Source: SZUA-22 sp963751695
GTDB taxonomy: Bacteria; Bacteroidota; Ignavibacteria; Ignavibacteriales; Melioribacteraceae
Assembly: GCA_963751695.1 (NCBI GenBank)
Contig: CAVVVP010000004.1
Span: forward strand, 62,001-126,000
Direction: 5' to 3'
Length of the DNA: 64,000 nt
Below the pieces are notes generated by a model. The model saw only the letters and a program-made list of their open reading frames with translations, did no database searches and was not told the DNA's origin. Positions within the stretch are counted from its first letter, which is position 1. Each line of letters opens with the position of its first letter. A program made the position numbers and the translations under genes. This document shows positions 55,591-64,000 of this stretch, piece after piece.

Positions 55591-58500
55591 ATGTTTTCAA
55601 AATTTCGAATTCTGATTCTGATCTTCGCTGCAATTTTTAATGAAAATTGTGCTCAGCAATTCTTAAAAGAGCATGAAGATAATTTTAAATCTCCTCCGAT
55701 GGATTGCTGGCCGCATACACGTTGGTGGTGGCCTGGTAATGCTCAATCAAAAGACAATATTACATATGAACTTGAACAAATGCGCTCAGTTGGTATTCGT
55801 GGAGTTGAACAAATTACTATGTCTCCAGTTTATACAAAAGGTAATATTGAATACCTATCAGATGAGTATTTGGAATTAGTAAAACATACTGTGGTTGAAG
55901 CAAAACGATTAGAGATGGAGGTCTCATTCAATTTTGGGGGTCCGGGTTGGATTATCGGTGGGGATTGGGTAGAGGATAAAGATAAATCTAGGGATATGAT
56001 CCCCACTTATGTTGACGTCGAGGGTCCGGGCAAGTATCAGGATACTCTTCCTAAAAATTTAATTCAAACGGATCGTTCATGGGAAGAGCATCGTTCTAAA
56101 ATATTAGGTTATGAAAAACTTTTGGCAGTTGTGGCAGGTAAAATAAATGAAGGATCCATTGATTCTTCAACTCTTATCGTTCTTACAGATAGAGTTAGTG
56201 AAAATGTTTTAAAATGGGATGTTCCTGATGGAAAATGGAGAATATCATCTTACTGGCTTTCAATTGATACGAGCCATAATGCAGTAAATCACTTTGATCA
56301 ATCTGCTATGGAAAATTACTGTAATTACATTGGAGGAAAATTCCTAAATGTAGTTGGAGAGGAATTTGGAAAAACAGTTGAATCTTTTTTCTGTGATAGC
56401 TTTGAGCTTGCATATCAGCCGAGTGGAATAAAATGGTCAGATGGGTTGTTAGGCCAATTTGAAGTAGAAATGGGTTATGACCTTACCAAATATCTTCCCG
56501 CAATCTGGTGGGAAGTCAATAATTTATCTCCAAAGATCAGATATGATGTAAATCGGTTTTTAGCAGAATTGGGATTAAAAACTTTCTACGAACCGTTTCT
56601 TAGTTGGTGCGAAGAGAATGGGGTAAAAGGAAGAATTCAAACTTATGGTTTTGAAACTGATAACATAAAATCTGCTGGAGTAACCCACATTCCTGAAATG
56701 GAAATTACTCCCGGAGAGAAAGATCAGCATCCATGGTATGATACTCGTATTGGGCCCAAAAAATATGTAGCATCTGGAGCGCATATTTATGGGAAAAATA
56801 CTGTTTCTGTCGAAGCACATACATTTCTGCATTGGGAAAGATATCGTGCAACCATGGAAGAGGTGAAAATCTCGACTGACGGTTTCCTAAGGTCTGGTGC
56901 GAACAAGTTTTACAATCATGGCTATAGTTCATCACTTGAAAGAGATCTTGCTCCTTCACGCAGAATGCCTTGGGCCCCGCAAATCAATCCAACAAATGTT
57001 TGGTGGAAATACTATCCGCTATTAACTGAGTATACAGCACGCTGTTCTTATTTGTTACGTCAAGGTGAATTTGCTCCAGATATTGCAATTTACTCACCTT
57101 TAGCAAATCAATGGGCTAAAGATGCTTTAAACGCTCGAAGATGGACTCGAGATTTTAATTGGGGTGAGCTTGGGGATCTTTTGATTTCTAATGGGTATGA
57201 TTTTGATTTGTTAAACGATGATGCAATTCAGAATATTGCCGAGTTTGAAAAAGGAGAAATCCAGATTAGGCAAATGAGATATAAATTATTGCTAGTACCC
57301 AATATTGAATCAATTCCATTACCCACGCTAAATAGAATTCAGGAATATATACTTAGGGGAGGAACAGTTGTAGCTCTTGATCGACTACCACAATACTCAA
57401 CGGGACTTAGTAATTTTAGAATAAATGATATGAAGGTTCAAAAAATTGTTGATGAAATATTTGGCGGATTAAATGGAGTGAATATTGAAGCAAAAAAAGT
57501 TGGAGAAGGTACTGCACACTATTTAAAGAAAGTAATACACAGAGAAATTTGGTGGGATCAATTTAGTTCGATGCTTGATCCGTTCTTGAAAATTCTTAAA
57601 AAGTACATTCAACCCGATTTCGGGATTAATTTTGGTTATGAAGAAATTAGAAAAAACAACGGTTTAACTTTTCTGCATAGAAAGTTAAATGATGCAGATC
57701 TTTATTTTGTTGCAAATATTCAAGACAAACATGTTTCAATGCCAGTTTATTTTAGAATTCAAAATAAAAATGTTTGGAATTGGAATCCTTACAATGGAGA
57801 TATCACTCAATTGTTTCACTATTCTAGAGAAGAAAATAGCATGAAGGTTCCTATTGATTTGGCACCCTGGGAATCTACAATAATTGTATTTGAGGAGGGA
57901 AAAAGTATTCCTTATGTAAGTACAACAAGTGTTGATAAGGTTTCCAAAATATCAAATAACACAATTTATACAGAGGTTCGAGAGAACGGATCATATTATG
58001 TTAAGATTATTAATGATAAAAAGGAAAAATTTTATTCTAAGCAAATATTGGATGTTCCTTCCTCAATAATTATTGATGGCAGATGGAATTTGATCTTAGA
58101 AAGTGATCATTTTACTAAAGTAGAAAAGAAAATAGATTTTCTTAAATCTTGGTCAGATGATGAAGAAACTAAATTTTTTAGTGGTACTGGAAAATATAAT
58201 ATTGATTTTTATTTACCTAAGGAATATGTAAGTGATGATGTAAAATTGGAATTGGATCTCGGTAAATTAGGAAATATTGCGGAAGTACATTTAAATGGTA
58301 AAAGTGCTGGCACCGTTTGGATGAAAGGCCAGAACTTAGATATTACTAATTTAGTGAAAATTGGAAATAACCATTTAATAGTATTGGTAACAAATACAAA
58401 CATAAATAGAGTTTCTTCTTTTAAAGAAATTGTCCCCGTTCCAAAAAATTTGGTGGATAAATACGGAGAAGCAATGTCAGCAACTCGTATTCCAAGAGAG

Positions 58501-58596
58501 TTTGGTTTTAAACCCCTGCCACCATCCGGACTCATTGGCCCTGTAAAAATAAATCCAATAAAATTGCTTGAATTTGAATATTCGGAAAGTGAATAA
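55591..58596 (+). CDS. GH106 alpha-L-rhamnosidase, secreted
   Basis: A 1001-residue protein with a signal peptide ending near NCAQQ (possibly a lipoprotein). GH106 start: PHTRWWWPGNAQSKDNITYE, then GVEQITMSPVYTKGNIEYL and SFNFGGPGWIIGGDWVEDKD. The catalytic region includes TVESFFCDSFELAYQPSG, TVSVEAHTFLHWERYRAT and GANKFYNHGYSSSL, and the C-terminal galactose-binding-like domain has LDLGKLGNIAEVHLNGKSAG and ITNLVKIGNNHLIVLVTNTN, ending PPSGLIGPVKINPI. GH106 enzymes are calcium-dependent inverting rhamnosidases. The two copies here differ strongly and are likely for different linkages. Confidence 0.94.
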   Translation: MFSKFRILILIFAAIFNENCAQQFLKEHEDNFKSPPMDCWPHTRWWWPGNAQSKDNITYELEQMRSVGIRGVEQITMSPVYTKGNIEYLSDEYLELVKHTVVEAKRLEMEVSFNFGGPGWIIGGDWVEDKDKSRDMIPTYVDVEGPGKYQDTLPKNLIQTDRSWEEHRSKILGYEKLLAVVAGKINEGSIDSSTLIVLTDRVSENVLKWDVPDGKWRISSYWLSIDTSHNAVNHFDQSAMENYCNYIGGKFLNVVGEEFGKTVESFFCDSFELAYQPSGIKWSDGLLGQFEVEMGYDLTKYLPAIWWEVNNLSPKIRYDVNRFLAELGLKTFYEPFLSWCEENGVKGRIQTYGFETDNIKSAGVTHIPEMEITPGEKDQHPWYDTRIGPKKYVASGAHIYGKNTVSVEAHTFLHWERYRATMEEVKISTDGFLRSGANKFYNHGYSSSLERDLAPSRRMPWAPQINPTNVWWKYYPLLTEYTARCSYLLRQGEFAPDIAIYSPLANQWAKDALNARRWTRDFNWGELGDLLISNGYDFDLLNDDAIQNIAEFEKGEIQIRQMRYKLLLVPNIESIPLPTLNRIQEYILRGGTVVALDRLPQYSTGLSNFRINDMKVQKIVDEIFGGLNGVNIEAKKVGEGTAHYLKKVIHREIWWDQFSSMLDPFLKILKKYIQPDFGINFGYEEIRKNNGLTFLHRKLNDADLYFVANIQDKHVSMPVYFRIQNKNVWNWNPYNGDITQLFHYSREENSMKVPIDLAPWESTIIVFEEGKSIPYVSTTSVDKVSKISNNTIYTEVRENGSYYVKIINDKKEKFYSKQILDVPSSIIIDGRWNLILESDHFTKVEKKIDFLKSWSDDEETKFFSGTGKYNIDFYLPKEYVSDDVKLELDLGKLGNIAEVHLNGKSAGTVWMKGQNLDITNLVKIGNNHLIVLVTNTNINRVSSFKEIVPVPKNLVDKYGEAMSATRIPREFGFKPLPPSGLIGPVKINPIKLLEFEYSESE

Positions 58597-58638
58597 GAAG
58601 TAAAATTCATTTATCAATAATGAAAAATAGCCAGAGCT

Positions 58639-58645
58639 AAAAGGA
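58639..58645 (+). promoter_or_regulatory. Ribosome binding site near ambiguous TTG/ATG starts
   Basis: AAAAGGA before TTG 58652 and ATG 58655; ATG 58655 is taken. Confidence 0.45.
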
Positions 58646-58654
58646 ATTAATTTG

Positions 58655-60148
58655 ATGAAGAGTAAGCTTCTAATATCTAAAATGACAAAATTCATATTAA
58701 GTTTAATGATTGGATTAATTTTTATTTCGTTAATGAATTGTGCAGAAAGAAATAAAGAAATAGTTCTAGCCGAAAAAGTTTCTTTAGAAGAAACGTATGA
58801 TAAACTTCCCGCAAAAGGGCCATATTTTCCAGTTGATGAACGTATTATTGAAGACCGTTGGATGATTGAGAGATTTGTTGTTCCCTTCGAAAAGCACATT
58901 AATAATCCAGTTGTTCAGAAAGATATGCATTGGGAAGGAAGTGGTCCACTTTTCGGAGGTACTGTAATATTCGATTCGAAAGATAAACTATTTAAAATGT
59001 GGTATTTAGTTTGGGATGAACATTCATATTATAACAAACTACCATATTCATATAATATATGCTATTCTGAATCTAAGGATGGAATTGAATGGGAAAAGCC
59101 AAGGCTTGGAATATTCGATAAAAGAGGGATGATGGATGATAATAATAATTTCATTAAGCTTGGCAGACAAAAAACTCAAGGCATAGATGTGGAAGTAAAT
59201 CCTTCTGCTGTGTCAGCTGATGAGAAGTATGTGGCAATACATAATGATAGTGGTGGTGTATTTGTTTCTTATTCATCAGATGGAAAAACATTTGATTGTT
59301 CTTTTAATAAACCAGCGGTACCATATCACAGTGATACTCATAATAATTTTGTGTACGATGAAGTACGAAATCGATGGTTAATGTTTGTACGACCACGAGC
59401 ATTTGCTGGTGAAGGGCTAAAAGGAGTAAATAGAAGGCGTATCGCTGTTAAAGAAAGTTATGATTTGGAATCATGGACTCCAGAACATACTGTCCTTGTG
59501 CCCAATGAAGGGGAAGCAACCGATTTCTATGGTATGACGGTGTTTAGACTAGGCGATTTATTTTTTGGCTTTTTGCAAATTTACGATGCTGGTAGATCGG
59601 ACAAAGTTTTTAATGAACTAACTTGGAGTCCGGATGGATTCCAATGGAATCGCTTGCCACTTGGCACAAAAAAAACACCACTGACATTAGGTAGGGAAAA
59701 TAACTGGGATACTGGTCAGATTTATTTAACTGACAAACCTGTGTTAGTCGAGGACGAGATGTGGTTTTATTATGGTGGTAATAAATCAAGCCATAATATT
59801 CCTGGAACATCTGCTATTGGAATGGCAAAAACAAAATTAAATCGACTTTTTGGTGCTCGCTCATTGCCCGATACCGTTGGTAGAATACTTACACGCCCAA
59901 TTAAAGTCAATGGTGATTTATTTATCAATGCTGAGTCTATAGGAGCAGTTCAGGTTGAAGTCATCTCTGCAGATAATGATAAACCCTTGGATGGTTGGCG
60001 AGCTAAAGATTGTGAGCCATTTATAGGAGACGAACTTAATAAAACTATTTGTTGGGGTAATAAAAGTTTGAGTGATTTGAATGGAACTCTAATTCGACTA
60101 AGATTTCAGTTGAAAGACGCTGTATTATATTCGTTTGATATAAGATGA
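58655..60148 (+). CDS. GH32/GH43-like five-bladed propeller lipoprotein
   Basis: A 497-residue lipoprotein (signal ending ISLMNC). It has the same architecture as the 18156 product but a distinct N-terminal spacer. Propeller strands include MHWEGSGPLFGGTVIFDSKD, FKMWYLVWDEH, YNICYSESKDGIEWEKPRLG, VFVSYSSDGKTFD and FYGMTVFRLGDLFFGFLQIY. The C-terminal domain has GAVQVEVISADNDKPLDGWR and the close IRLRFQLKDAVLYSFDIR, matching the 18156 paralogue. The inversion of position, downstream of GH106 here and upstream of the aldolase there, suggests duplication within the locus. Substrate unknown. Confidence 0.8.
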   Translation: MKSKLLISKMTKFILSLMIGLIFISLMNCAERNKEIVLAEKVSLEETYDKLPAKGPYFPVDERIIEDRWMIERFVVPFEKHINNPVVQKDMHWEGSGPLFGGTVIFDSKDKLFKMWYLVWDEHSYYNKLPYSYNICYSESKDGIEWEKPRLGIFDKRGMMDDNNNFIKLGRQKTQGIDVEVNPSAVSADEKYVAIHNDSGGVFVSYSSDGKTFDCSFNKPAVPYHSDTHNNFVYDEVRNRWLMFVRPRAFAGEGLKGVNRRRIAVKESYDLESWTPEHTVLVPNEGEATDFYGMTVFRLGDLFFGFLQIYDAGRSDKVFNELTWSPDGFQWNRLPLGTKKTPLTLGRENNWDTGQIYLTDKPVLVEDEMWFYYGGNKSSHNIPGTSAIGMAKTKLNRLFGARSLPDTVGRILTRPIKVNGDLFINAESIGAVQVEVISADNDKPLDGWRAKDCEPFIGDELNKTICWGNKSLSDLNGTLIRLRFQLKDAVLYSFDIR

Positions 60149-60194
60149 TGAATTTCACATAGAAATATTTTAATAATAACATAAGAAAACAAAA

Positions 60195-62529
60195 ATGAAA
60201 ACAAAATTTATTATATCATTTGCATTGCTAATATTAATTACAGCTTGTTCTCCAAGTAAAGAAGGGAATGAGACGGCTACTAAAATTTAATAAAAATGGG
60301 CAGCAGATTTATCAAGACATACCTTTTATACAAGATTTTAGTATAAAATATTTTTTCCCTTCAGATAAGAAAGGAAAAACGGAATTATTTAAGGTAGCTG
60401 CTGATCGGAATGAGAATATTCAAATTACTTCTTCGGATGGACTGATATTTCCTGACAACGGTCATTTTCTTGCTCCTGGGGAGTTACTTCCGGAAAGAAC
60501 TTATCAGCATATGATGGACAGGAACATTTTCGGCATTATCTCATACCAAAATCAGTTTATCTATACTGATGAAAATTCAATTTTTTCAAACGCTTGGGCT
60601 GGAGTGCTATCTGTAAAGCATGAGTTAAAAAATCCAAAAATTATTGAGGGTGGTAAAGATTTTGACTTTCTAGTTACAGATGGAGTGACAATAATTTACT
60701 TGGATCGAAATGGTGATAAGAAATGGCATGAATTAATTGATGGTGTTATATCAATAAAATATAATGAGTTTGGTGAAAATTTTGTCATCGTTACACCAAA
60801 CTCAATCTCCATATTTGAACCAGAGTCAAAAAATATACGTGAGATCTTTGAGCGCAATGATATAACATGTGCCACTTTTACAAATAATGGTTCTAAACTT
60901 GTAGTTGGTACTAAAAATGGATACCAATGGCTAAGCTCATCTGGACAAGTTGATGGTGAATTAGTAAGTAATGTTCCATGGCCTGAGATAACGGATATAG
61001 AGGAAATCAACGGTTCATTATGGTTTGGATCAACTTGGGGTGCCTTTAAACTAAACAAAGAAAACAAGTATGATTACTACGCATCTCAGCGCTGGCTTCC
61101 AGATAATAATGTTATAGACATAGAACCCGGACCAGAAGGAAGTGTACTTATTCTAACTGAGCATGGTCTTGGACAGATTTGTTTTAAGGAAATGACCCTT
61201 CACGATAAAGCTATGAAGCTCGAAAGTATGACACGAAAACATTTTATTCGTTATGGGTTTAGTTCAAGAGGGGGTGGAATGAAGAATGGAAATCTTGGGC
61301 AACTAACAATACACGATTCAGATAACGATGGTTTATGGACAGGCATGTATTTGGGTGGGCAGATATTTCGATACGCAGTTACAAAAGACCCAGAAGCGTG
61401 GGAAAATTGCAAAGAGGCCTTGATGGGATTTGAAAGACTATATTCTATTACTGGATATCCTGGATTACCTTCGAGGGCCTACGAGGTTATGGGTTATGAA
61501 TCATCCGGTTATACAAATGCATATAGTGATGCGACCAGGCATCTTTTTGAAGAAAGTGGTTATGATGTCGAGTCATCTCCTTGGCGGAAAGGAACTGATG
61601 AAGGTTGGGTTTGGAAATCGACCACTAGCAGTGACGAGGTAGTCGGTCACTTTTTTGCTCTCTCATTGTTTGTCGACTTGGCAGATGATCCAGAATGGAA
61701 GGAGAGAGCTAAAAAATTAGTTGTATCACTAGCAGAACATATTTACCAAAACGATTTATATCTAATTGATTGGAACGGAAAGCCAACAACTTGGGGAAAG
61801 TGGAATCCAGAGTATACAAATTCTTATCCCACAAATGTGGGGGATAGGAAGCTAACATCTTCAAACATAGTAGCGTTTTTACAGGCCGGATATCATTTTA
61901 CCAAGGATGAAAAGTATAAGAATAAAATTCTTGATTTATTTGAAAATCACGGTTATCTTGAAAATCTAATGAGACCAATGGTAGAAATTGGTAAAGTAGC
62001 TGAAGATAACGAAGATGGTAAAATAGAGAGTTGGGCAGAAATGTTATCTGATTCTTGGAATCATTCAGATGATGAAATGTATTTTTGCGGTTATTGGAGT
62101 TTATATCCATATGCGCTTAATGATACATTAAAATTACATTATAGAGAATCAATCAGAGATCATTGGGAGATCGAACGCCCAGAAAAAGAACCTGTTATGA
62201 ATTTAACATACGCAATGACAGGCGCTAAAGATTTTGATCTTGATGAGATTATTTGGTGGCTAAAAGAACATCCGATTGATCACACCAATTGGAGAATCGA
62301 AAACTCTCATCGACATGATATTGAAAGGCTTCCAAATAATTTTCGTGAGCAGTATACAAAAGAAGTCTTGTCTCCCGCGGAAGTTGGAGTAAGAAAACAT
62401 AATGCTAATCGATTTACTTTAGACCATTTAGGGAGTGGAAGCAGTGCTGAAACTCCGGGAGATATCTGGCTTATGCCATATTGGATGGGGCGATATCTTG
62501 ATGTTATTTCTGCGCCTATAACACAGTAA
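60195..62529 (+). CDS. Sensor-type beta-propeller fused to an alpha/alpha-toroid-like domain (family copy 4), frameshifted at its signal peptide
   Basis: ATG 60195 opens a lipoprotein signal (ISFALLILITAC) that hits a stop (TAA 60288-60290) in its own frame. The rest of the protein is open in the next frame from about 60238 and is conventionally readable from ATG 60268 for 753 residues. A one-base insertion between about 60238 and 60288 would explain it; the long frame lacks any export signal by itself. The propeller (about to residue 310) is the most diverged copy; the helical domain has DNDGLWTGMY, KSTTSSDEVVGHFFALSLFV, TTWGKWNPEYTNSYP and the end DIWLMPYWMGRYLDVISAP. Stops 4 bases before the converging gene's stop. 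Same family as 20602, 41851, 53565. Confidence 0.8.
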
Positions 62530-62533
62530 AAAA

Positions 62534-64000
62534 TTAATAGAAATTTTTGTCCAATTGTTTTGCAACATATAAAAGTCGCTTAGTTAGAATTTGTGCTTCT
62601 GCATAACTTGGATTTTTTGAATGCCATGCTTTCCATATATCTTGTAATTCGGAAACTATTTGGTGGTCTTGGATATTGCTATATTCTTCTAAAAACTTTT
62701 TAACTGCAGTTGGTTTATGATTTACATAAATTCCCTTTGCTTCAAGAGATAGTTTGACAAGGGTCATACTATTCCATATAGTTGTAAAAGCAAGATGATC
62801 TCCGGCAACAATCGGTTCAACTCCAATGGGAGTATTTCGAACTAATTCTGTGTAGTTCCTTTCATTTCCTTTACAGTCATCAACTAACCTTTTTAAGTTT
62901 TCAAATAATTTTGGCCAAGAGTTCCTGGCATCTCTTTTCAGTATTTCTCTTATCCCGGATTTCTCGGGATATAGATCCTCAGTAATTTTACCTTCCTGAA
63001 ATGCTTTATCGGCCATGATCAATAGTTCATCAAGATGTACCATTTCAACTTCTTCTGGAGAAAATTTATCCATTGCAGCTTTTATTTCTCCCATTGGTAT
63101 TGAATGATTAACAAGACTATATATAAATAAAGGTCTATTTGGGCAAGCGTCAATAAAATCCTTCATTGTTTGGTATACATCATCACCTTTATGAATACCT
63201 TCACCACAAAAAATGTATGGTTTTCCACTGCCAATCTCGTGTGTTTCAAACGCTGATTCTCCCATTCCTCTTACAAAACCAATTGAGTTTGGTAATTCTT
63301 TCTGCAACTGATCATAAAAGCCTGGTATGTCAACCTCCTGCCACCAATCTCTATCATTCCAATTAGTCATATGTACGGTGGTCAATCCACAACTTTTCAT
63401 ATACTCATCGGTCATTTTGAGAAACTTAGATGGATCGGGATGTAAGTATGGATATGTGTAAGTTGCACCAGCAGGACCAGCAACAAAGTAATCATTTGGC
63501 CCCATATTCTCAAGATAATATTTAACTGTACCTGGCATAAGATCATAAGCTAATGGCAAAAATCCCCAATTGTATTTGAAACTTCCTCTGGCAGGATCCG
63601 CCCAATCTTTTACAACATGATCATTCATAAACCAAGAAGCATCTCCATCTGTAGCCATGTATGCTATGTAAACTTTATTTTCTACAGCCAAACTTTCTTT
63701 TTTTATTTTCCTCTGTGAAAATACATTCCCCTCTGGAAGTGGAATACTGGAATGAACAGTTAAATTAGGAGTATAAAGGTTACACATTCCATAATGGCCA
63801 AATTCAGATGATAAACCTATTGCTTCGTGTTCTTTATCCCGAACACAGTGCCAACCCATTACAATTGCTCCCTCTGGTATTGATGAATATATTTCACGAA
63901 CCAAATTGTAATCGCTTTTATCTCTTTCTGATGATGAAAGATCAAATGAAAAGATATTGTGGGCCATTATATAATCTCGATTCTTTTGAGTGGAAGTTGG
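62534..64000 (-). CDS. GxGYxYP family putative glycoside hydrolase, N-terminus outside the window
   Basis: On the - strand the frame is open from the right edge to the stop at 62534, so the gene is cut; the methionine at 63967 is internal, following RDYI. About 489 codons are visible. It includes VIVGWHCVRDKEHEA-like, YMATDGDASWFMNDH, GFLPLAYDLMPG, FVAGPAGATYTYPYLHP (the GxGYxYP motif) and FCGEGIHKG. The family (GxGYxYP_N plus _C) is a putative TIM-barrel glycosidase found in PVC/FCB bacteria, without proven substrate. A long helical C-tail (about residues 340-489) follows. It converges on the + strand array and probably belongs to another transcript. Confidence 0.82.
   Translation of the reverse strand, partial: PTSTQKNRDYIMAHNIFSFDLSSSERDKSDYNLVREIYSSIPEGAIVMGWHCVRDKEHEAIGLSSEFGHYGMCNLYTPNLTVHSSIPLPEGNVFSQRKIKKESLAVENKVYIAYMATDGDASWFMNDHVVKDWADPARGSFKYNWGFLPLAYDLMPGTVKYYLENMGPNDYFVAGPAGATYTYPYLHPDPSKFLKMTDEYMKSCGLTTVHMTNWNDRDWWQEVDIPGFYDQLQKELPNSIGFVRGMGESAFETHEIGSGKPYIFCGEGIHKGDDVYQTMKDFIDACPNRPLFIYSLVNHSIPMGEIKAAMDKFSPEEVEMVHLDELLIMADKAFQEGKITEDLYPEKSGIREILKRDARNSWPKLFENLKRLVDDCKGNERNYTELVRNTPIGVEPIVAGDHLAFTTIWNSMTLVKLSLEAKGIYVNHKPTAVKKFLEEYSNIQDHQIVSELQDIWKAWHSKNPSYAEAQILTKRLLYVAKQLDKNFY

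Noticed and set aside
62521..62545. Bidirectional terminator between the convergent stops (AAAAATT ... AATTTTT)
   Set aside because: The stem is all A/T and overlaps the stop region; pairing is too weak to claim termination.
1..64000. CRISPR arrays, tRNA/rRNA genes, transposases or phage genes
   Set aside because: No regularly spaced repeats, tRNA-like cloverleaf, or transposase/integrase-like proteins were seen on either strand.

Overview
The window is an AT-rich (by eye, mid-30s percent GC; not computed), densely coded stretch of a Gram-negative chromosome devoted to glycan breakdown. Nearly every product starts with a lipoprotein (…C) or ordinary secretion signal, one has a Tat signal, and mature proteins often begin just after an A-Q junction. 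TTG and GTG starts behind clear purine-rich ribosome sites are frequent. Lipoprotein-rich export and a KdsB-type gene point to the wider FCB/PVC world (Bacteroidota-Ignavibacteria-Marinimicrobia-like, or a Planctomycete/Lentisphaera-like life style). No SusC/SusD pair, rRNA, tRNA, phage or insertion sequence is visible, so I do not name a phylum.

Layout. Every gene from base 2 to 62529 is on the + strand, with gaps mostly under 120 bases and several stop/start overlaps. A single - strand gene (GxGYxYP family, cut by the window edge) converges on it. Region A (2-6380): end of a secreted protein, a sodium/solute symporter, a DapA-type aldolase, an unknown polytopic membrane protein, a CMP-Kdo-synthetase-like enzyme and an unknown deoxyhypusine-synthase-like protein; this looks like uptake and handling of an acidic keto-sugar. 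Region B (6493-20488): a DUF1080 protein, a GH67-like enzyme, two sialidase-like proteins, a YncE/phosphoesterase fusion, a Gfo/Idh/MocA oxidoreductase, a metallophosphoesterase, a GH32/43-like protein and an HpcH/HpaI aldolase. Region C (20602-44061): two propeller/helical-toroid proteins flanking GH95, a GH95-like enzyme, a GH141-like beta-helix, an FAD oxidoreductase, a sialidase-like lipoprotein, GH92, GH78, GH20 and another Gfo/Idh/MocA. Region D (44108-62529): a DUF3748 propeller, GH172, a Tat-exported Gfo/Idh/MocA, two DUF1080 genes (one broken by three frameshifts), two GH106 rhamnosidases (one frameshifted), an S1 sulfatase, a second GH32/43-like protein and two more propeller/toroid proteins (one frameshifted at its signal peptide).

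How it may work. Extracellular or periplasmic hydrolases for rhamnose (GH78, GH106), fucose/L-galactose (GH95, GH141-like), mannose (GH92), HexNAc (GH20), furanosides (GH172) and possibly sialic/Kdo-type acids (sialidase folds) would strip a complex, partly sulfated glycan. An oxidative route (Gfo/Idh/MocA plus DUF1080) may cleave further glycosides, and the symporter and aldolases would handle the freed 2-keto-3-deoxy acids. The most distinctive element is a four-member family fusing a sensor-type beta-propeller directly to an alpha/alpha-toroid-like domain with conserved DNDG and TSSDE..GH motifs, which I cannot assign to a described family. All functions are from motif reading; no searches were run.
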